Program-made: the position numbers and the translations under genes
Shown: piece after piece, positions 57,836 through 64,000 of the stretch
Layout of the letters: each line of letters opens with the position of its first letter
Numbering within the stretch: the first letter of the stretch is position 1
The notes under the pieces: model-generated
The model's database searches: none
Seen by the model: only the letters and a program-made list of their open reading frames with translations
What the model was told of the DNA's origin: nothing
From: Takakia lepidozioides
Lineage: Eukaryota; Streptophyta; Takakiopsida; Takakiales; Takakiaceae
Reading direction: 5' to 3'
DNA: 64,000 nucleotides
Assembly (NCBI GenBank): GCA_030704615.1
Contig: CM060731.1
Span: 79,836,756-79,900,755 of the forward strand

Positions 57836-59087
57836 CATCCATGATAGCCAACATCTCAGCTAGAAAAGGGGGGTCATTGGGGCAACTAGACATCTGATGT
57901 GTGGGTACTGGGTACATGGGAACTTTTGAGTTCTTTGGTCAACTGGTTACAGCCTTAGAATGCTCCCACCTTTCAAATGGCAGGCAATAGCCCTGAAGTG
58001 ACATCATAACTTCCATTTGCGTCAACACAAAAATCATCTTTCTTCACATATTGGATGTCATGTCCCAATATGGAGTAATTAGGCAAGGCCAACAATGGGT
58101 ATATCTGGTGCACAAGTCAATGCCGGAGCAGGAACATCACTGGCAGGAGTTCTTGAAAGATCTTTTACAATGATGGGACAGTAGCCTTCAAAAGGTTTCC
58201 TGTTCGTGTTCCTTCTTGCCTTCATGTCAGCAAATTACCTTACCATTTATATTACCAGGTAGGTGATCACAAACTATCAGGGAGTGGAGTTGCAGAAGTG
58301 ATGAATGGGGGGGAAACAGCTTGGCTCTGATACTATCGATCTATGCATGGGGTAGTGTGGTAAGTTCGTGGTGGTCGATAGTTACTGTTATATGGTAGGA
58401 TACTCTATTGAGATGACTGTTTGTCACTTATTTTCCCTGTCATCACTCGTTTCCTCCTACATCGAATCCAAGTGCATACAACACCTCGACTTAATACTCA
58501 TTCTATATACTGATAAAAATATTTAAGTTGGTTTGGTTTACATTTCACTTATACTGAGAAATATATTTGAACATACATCGAGGTAGTTCACTGACATACT
58601 AACATGTCCAAACCTACACAAATGCTAACAAGCTCGTGCTTGACAAGTCTGCCCTTCAAATCAGGTCATTGTGAGTTATACTCCCTTTCATCTGCAAGCT
58701 TCACATGCAAGCCCTCTTGTGTGCGTTGCTTTTGTCTGGAGATTTTGGAGTGATCTGTGAAAGCAACAAGGGGGCAGCTGAGCGGCCGAGTCTCAACCCT
58801 CGACCCAAGTACCTTGCAAAAATCTACAGAAAAGACCTTGCACTGCATCTTACTTTCATGCCCTGCTGATGAGGAACAGCCTCGGTATAGACAGTAACCT
58901 CAGTTTTTGCAAAGCAAAGCAAGATTCTAACTTCACTCAACAACTAGGGTACAATCGAATCCACACAATGTGCACAGGCCAGAGTTCAAATCAAACTCCC
59001 TCAGACTACCAGGTGAAAGTCGAATCCTTGACTCCAAACAAGATATGAAGCTCTATCGAAGCTTCATTGACACATAATGTGAGTACT
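57836..59087. other. Intergenic, nothing recognised
   Basis: Neither strand shows a frame or motif that I can assign. Poly-G and simple-sequence patches are minor. Confidence 0.4.
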
Positions 59088-59200
59088 TGGGCCGCTGGAG
59101 AGAGAAAGAAGACGCCCGCGTACCTGAGAGCCACTTCACCTTGTGGCTGCTGCCCCCCTTCAGGGGTGGGCCCTCTAAGGCTGCATGGACACCTTACCCT
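59088..59200 (-). mobile_element. 5'-truncated copy of the LINE 3' end
   Basis: On the plus strand GAGAGCCACTTCACCTTGTG then CTGCTGCCCCCCTTCAGGGG matches, with differences, the last coding and 3' region of the LINE at 41.1 kb (GAGTCATTTCGCCTTACGGC then TACTGCCCCATTTTCGGGGG). Both end with a TCTTC(T)TCTCTC tail on the minus strand. Confidence 0.6.
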
Positions 59201-60611
59201 TCAGGTTTAATCATTCAACCAGACCTTGAACCAAGTCTTGAACTGCGGTCTTCATTTTCTGTCACAACAATCTATTCCCCTCCTTATCTCGTCCTGGTAA
59301 TCTATTAACACACCACTTTTCACGTCACCAATGGAAAGTGAAAGTTGCATCAGAATCGGAATTCTCACCAGGTGCTTTCTCGTTACTGCAGGGACTAGCA
59401 GGATCTGATGCAGCTCCTCAATGTATCGCCTCATCTTTCTCCCTAGATTCTACACTCTCCTACCCTTATAGCTTCAAAATAGTGAAACTGTAATCATTCC
59501 TCTCGGATGTTTGATTTAATCAAGTTGCATAACAGTGACAAACCAGGACCTATACTACAAATGCTTGATAATATGGCTTGGCTTTCCAGTAACGTAAAGT
59601 ATCATCAACAATTTGATGCAGCCATGCAGAATAAATTAATCTCTCAATGTGTCACGATTGTAAGGGCATAGTGGTAGACTAACTCGCCACAGCTCCACAG
59701 GAAGGGACTGTCACAAATAAAAGAAGCATCGTCCGCAGTGACACAGCAGTATATTGAGCCTTAGTGGATTGGGTGGATGCATGGTTGTACACACTCTTGG
59801 ATTCAAGATTCTAGCTTCAACAAACCTGGATTGAGAGGATACTTGGTTATCTTCTGCACCTCTTGGTCATCACATTGGGTAGATCCAGGTCTAACTCCAT
59901 CTCAACTTCTCAGGTTTCCACAAGAGCAGGCTCAAAGCAAGTATACTACCAATCTGCAAACCTTTGCCAACATATTTTGAAAATTGATTGGGTAGAAAGG
60001 GGATGTAAGTATGAAAGTCCCACCGGTATCAATTGACAAGAACACTACTCTCACTGTAGATGCTGACAGATTACTAAGAGTAGATGCTAATCTTGATCTA
60101 GAGGTATCACTCATAGTGAGGAATTAAAATCCATTTCAATAAGGACTATTCATTTAAGGTTTAAGAACTTTTTGGATGTGTGTACGTACAGGAGGCTCTG
60201 TTGACTCCCATGCAACATAACGGTCATTCTGGTGACCAGTGTGCTGCGGCATGGCACACTTAGTATCTGCCACTCCCCAAAGTAATCAGCACGAAGATGA
60301 GCATCCCCTCATAAAAATGGCAAACATTCTGGAGGGGAACTTGATAGGAGCTTGGTCCTGCTCCATATCCGCACTCAATTCTTCAATATGACACTGTAAC
60401 ACGTGTCAGGATAGCCCATTGCGTGGCCCCAGGGCCCCCAGTCGCATCTGTACTCAAATCTGTAGGATAGATGTGTTTTTCCTTTCATGGGCCAATTGGC
60501 TTGCATTGCAAGCTAATAAAATGTGCGGCTATCTGAAGCTTATACCCGTTGAATAAGTGCAACTTTGAGAGAAATATCATATTGCCTGACAATTCCATGT
60601 GTGCATCTGAT
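59201..60611. other. Intergenic / 3' flank of the tandem kinase gene
   Basis: No conserved exon was recognised. The 3' UTR of the kinase gene should occupy the right end. Confidence 0.4.
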
Positions 60612-63600
60612 CTACATTGAGTTCTTCGATACTTGGGCGAACGTCTTCTCTAGCTTTTCGACAATGAACTCAAAGCTAGGTCGCTCTTGATATTGCGGTG
60701 ACCAACATTTCTCCATGAGCGATCTCACACGTCTGGGATAATGTTTAGCTGTAGCCAAGGGAGGGCGATATCCATGCGCAACTTCTTCAGCCACTTTTTT
60801 TCTCTTCCAAAAATGGCGGGATTCGTCCCGCTCAAAAATTTCGTGAAGGACCATCCCAAAGGCAAATACATCAGCGCTCTTATGTAAGAGACCTGACCCT
60901 CTGAGTTGCTCAGGTGCCGCTCGATATGAGCGCGGATGCCATTTGGCTGGCGGCTTTCTGAACTTCCTCAAGCCAAAATCAGCGACCCTCACGATCTCTT
61001 TTGCTTCATCAACGAGGATGCAATCAGGAGACAGTTCACCGTGAATGATGGTGACCTGCTCTTCATGCAAGGAAGCCATTGCAAGGGCAACTTGAAGAGC
61101 AATCTTCACTGCCAGCGGAGCAGCCAACGGCCACCTATCATCAAGGTAATGACGCAGGGTCACCCCACTCAAAAGTTCAGTAACCACAACAAATGGGGGA
61201 CGTTGGGTCGCTCCAATATAGTGCACTAGGTTGGTATGCCGCATCTTCACCAACATCTCCATCTCAAGCTTGAAAGCGGCAATGCTTGCCTCATCATCAA
61301 TCAGTGTCACCTCTATGTATTTAGCTAGAACCAGTTGCTTTTGTCTCCATCGAGCATGCCACACTGACAAAAATCCACTGCCTCCAAGATGCAGTTTTTC
61401 CAGCCGGGCAATATCTCCATATTCCACAACCCATTCCCAATCAGTTGTATCTGTAAAACCCAATCATTGATCTCATCAGTACCCAAGGTTGCACTCATCT
61501 TCAAATTCAACATCAATCTGAAGAGTCACCTTCAGAACAATGTCTGACTGTAGGGAAAGAAAAGACAGAAGGGAATTGTTTTTTTGCAAGTCTGTGTGAA
61601 GACTGGTGAACAAAAAATGTGGCCCACTTACAGAAAACATTATCATTCCGTAACCATGCTTATGGTTCACGGTCTCTCAAGCAGATTGTCAAATGAATAT
61701 CCTTGAAAATACTGAGAGTCTACATACTTACAGTCAAATGTAGGCACAGAAGCTAAACTGAGTAAACATAATCAAACTGAAGGGTATTTCAGAAGGCATA
61801 CATACTGAAAAGAAAGACAACATGCAACAGAGAAAGAAAAAGGGCAGACAAAGACGAAAAGAAACTGTGACGTGAACAAAAATAGCATAACTACCAATAT
61901 GGATTCGTATACAAGCAGAGAATAGAAGCAAACACTTCGAGACTGTCTCTACCCAGTCCATGGATGAGAAACAGCATGTAAAGCCATGACAAGCCACCAT
62001 CACTTCCACACTTTCATCAGCTCCTGACAAAGGGGTGCTAGGAGCACAGTACTAAAGAATGGAACTGAACATCCCTGATGGTGTAGAAGAACAGGGAACT
62101 CACCTATAAAATCATCCTCCTCAATGGTGCAAGTATCCTCAAGAAGCATGTTGCCTGCCTGTGTACGCTCGCAACCATTGTATGCGACCACCTGTAGCAA
62201 AGAATCTCGAAAGTGTCGAAGTCGTTTGCAGATGTCAACAAAGTTGGGTCGCTTGCGTGGATTGGTGTCCCACAATCGATCAATGTAAGAAGCAAGATCT
62301 TGAGGAATCAAATCTGTTGGCAAATCAGGTCTATCACCACCTTTTATCTTCGCATAGAAGGAACTTGTTGACTCTAATGGAACATTTGCAAATGGTGTTT
62401 TACCGGACAAAATTTCGTAGCATACCATACCATAGCTGTACACATCAGCTTTGAAGGGGTAATGCTTTTGTCCAGGATTCATGCATTCAGTGTGAAATAT
62501 TCTGAAAAGCTCAGGAGCCTTCCATACAAGAGTCCCAACAGTCCATGACAGTGGTGTGAAGGTAGAGTATTTGAGGTTTGCTTTGGCCATCCCAAAGTCC
62601 GTCAGCTTCACAGTCAAGCAACCCTTCTGTGCCAGTTCAGGATTTCTGTTTGGTTTCACAAGAATGTTAGCACTCTTGAGATCTCGGTGTGCCATGCCTT
62701 TGCTATGCAAGTAGCGCATCCCTTTAGCAGTTTGTAGCATGATATCAAGTGCCACGAGAAGTGGAAATGGTGAATTCAGCTTTGCTCGCATCCTTTCACA
62801 AATGTGTTCCTTGAGACTTGTGTCCATCAGCTCCATGATGATGTATGACTTTCCGTCCTCTACATGACAGCCATACATTTGCACAATATTGGGGTGATGA
62901 AGCTCCGACAAAATCCTGACCTCTTGACCTGCTGTGCCTTGTCCACTTTCAATAATTTTCATAGCGCACTGCATGCCGAGGCACCTTACCTCAAACACTG
63001 ATCCATAAGCTCCCTTTCCCAACAGCCGCATTCGATTTTTGTGAAGTTGAGGTACATCCACTTTTATGTTCAGCGTTGCTATGGCCTGTGCGGAACGGTC
63101 TCGATGAAGTAACTTCTTGGCTAAGTATGACCCTGAAGTCCACAACTCCGCTGTTTGATCTTCACATGTGATATCCCACCCATTGGGCCCTATATGCTGG
63201 TTAAGATTCAAAAGCAACTCTTGGCGATCCTTTTGCAGAAGCTCTTTGCAGTCGCTCTCCCATCCTTCAAAGAAGGTCAAGTACTCAGCCATGGCTGATG
63301 CTTGAAGCTCCCGAACATTTTGCTCTGACCTTCCCGGATCGCTTGTTGCAGCAACTATGGCGATGTTCAAGGCGCGGCTGTACCACTTCAGGTCAAGGAT
63401 AATCTCCGCATACGCAAAAATGTTCTCAGCCAGCTCAACTGCTGCCCTTACCCAGTCGGCATGTGAACAGTGTTTGTGGATCAAAAATTCTGTTTCCCTC
63501 ACAGTGCTGAGAAGAGCTGTCAATGTGGCTACACATTCTTGGCTATGGGTAATGATCTCGGATTCTCGAGTCTTCAATAAATCTCTTGTCTCAAGCAGAT

Positions 63601-63799
63601 ACTTGGTCACAAGGTACTTGCAGAGGGAATGATTGAAGTACAATGAGTTTGATGTATGGTACTCGATCCGATCAATTGCCATGACTGTGAGCTCCAGGCA
63701 CTCTTGTGGAGTTTGGAAGTCGATATTTAACCATCGTGCTGACCTCTGACAAAGATTCAGCAATGTCAGATAATGATCGATGGACTCGTTAACACACAT
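60612..63799 (-). CDS. Tandem kinase protein: N-terminal helical region, kinase, pseudokinase-like domain
   Basis: Two exons, 62104-63799 and 60612-61450, joined by a GT-AG intron with matching phase (1 then 2), give 844 residues. Residues 1-250 are mainly helical with no named motif. Kinase 1: glycine loop LLGKGAYGSVFEV (259-271), Lys281 in CAMKII, HRDLKSANIL (371-380), DFG (401-403), APE (428-430) and DVYSYG: all catalytic residues present; a Ser/Thr or dual type related to plant Raf-like kinases. Kinase 2: loop LGGSGFLSVW (587-596), Lys609, but HGELSPDCIL (702-711) replaces HRDLKxxNIL, with Asp to Glu704, Lys to Ser706 and Asn to Cys709; DFG (723-725) and APEQL are kept. This suggests a regulatory pseudokinase. 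Kinase-pseudokinase tandems include known plant immune proteins. An in-frame stop lies shortly upstream of the ATG, supporting the start. Confidence 0.88.
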
Positions 63800-64000
63800 C
63801 TCATGAAGCAGCAGCCTTCAACCTGTCCTTTTCGATAGGCAAGCATCCTCTGGATCATGACTAGATGAAAGTGAATTAATATTTCAGATGTCACAAACAC
63901 TGCTACACTTATGAGGTTTGAGAAGAAGGGGCAGGCAAGCGGGTGCCAACGCCTCCTCCTCATGTAAGGCCAGGGTTTGATGAGCTTAACCTTCACAATG
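63800..64000 (-). promoter_or_regulatory. 5' flank of the tandem kinase gene
   Basis: About 200 bp upstream of the start codon reach the window edge. An upstream non-coding or short coding exon is possible here but not demonstrated. Confidence 0.3.

Noticed and set aside
61734-62030. Minus-strand frame with hydrophobic Cys/Phe-rich residues in the kinase intron
   Set aside because: The two kinase exons join in phase without it, and it shows no conserved feature.
1-64000. CRISPR arrays, operons or bacterial gene systems
   Set aside because: The window is intron-containing plant nuclear DNA; the regular repeats are satellite, PPR and exon duplications, not repeat-spacer arrays.

Overview
This window is nuclear DNA of a land plant. 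The genes are intron-rich, the telomere-like motif is TTTAGGG, and there are PPR and OSB gene remnants and a CACTA transposon. A coiled-coil gene that resembles proteins I associate with flagellated eukaryotes, together with the transposon content, makes a seed-free plant (fern, lycophyte or bryophyte) my best guess; that is inference. Genes were found by joining exons at GT-AG sites, with splice phase checked at each junction.

Gene-dense part (1-32.5 kb): the 3' end of a NUP155 nucleoporin gene (+); a peptidyl-tRNA hydrolase 2 gene (-); a complete ten-exon tetraspanin (+); a coiled-coil ORF (-) head-to-head with a six-exon THUMPD1/Tan1-type tRNA acetylation adaptor (+); a twelve-exon DUF482 GNAT-like acyltransferase, probably plastid-targeted (-); and an eight-exon charged coiled-coil gene (-) in AT-rich DNA.

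Repeat part (33-60 kb): AT-rich sequence without recognisable genes, then a satellite-like domain of degenerate TTTAGGG motifs and AACCAT/ATGGTT palindromes (38.3-41.1 kb, resuming at 52.8 kb). A LINE-like retrotransposon (minus strand, RNase H motif, 11-bp target duplication) lies inside the satellite. An 8.1-kb CACTA transposon with exact CACTA/TAGTG ends and a TGA duplication lies inside the LINE; removing it restores one continuous LINE reading frame across the junction. The CACTA element keeps only the transposase tail (DUF4218) and carries dead PPR and OSB pieces, one PPR segment amplified into a 369-bp tandem array. Further right is a broken DUF7869 gene whose 3' coding part was tandemly quadruplicated (274-bp period).

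Right end (60.6-63.8 kb): a two-exon gene (-) for a tandem kinase protein, with a helical N-terminal region, an intact-looking kinase and a second kinase domain with altered catalytic residues.

The intact genes (nuclear pore, organelle tRNA recycling, tRNA modification, plastid acyltransferase, membrane organiser, signalling kinase) are independent eukaryotic units, not a pathway cluster.
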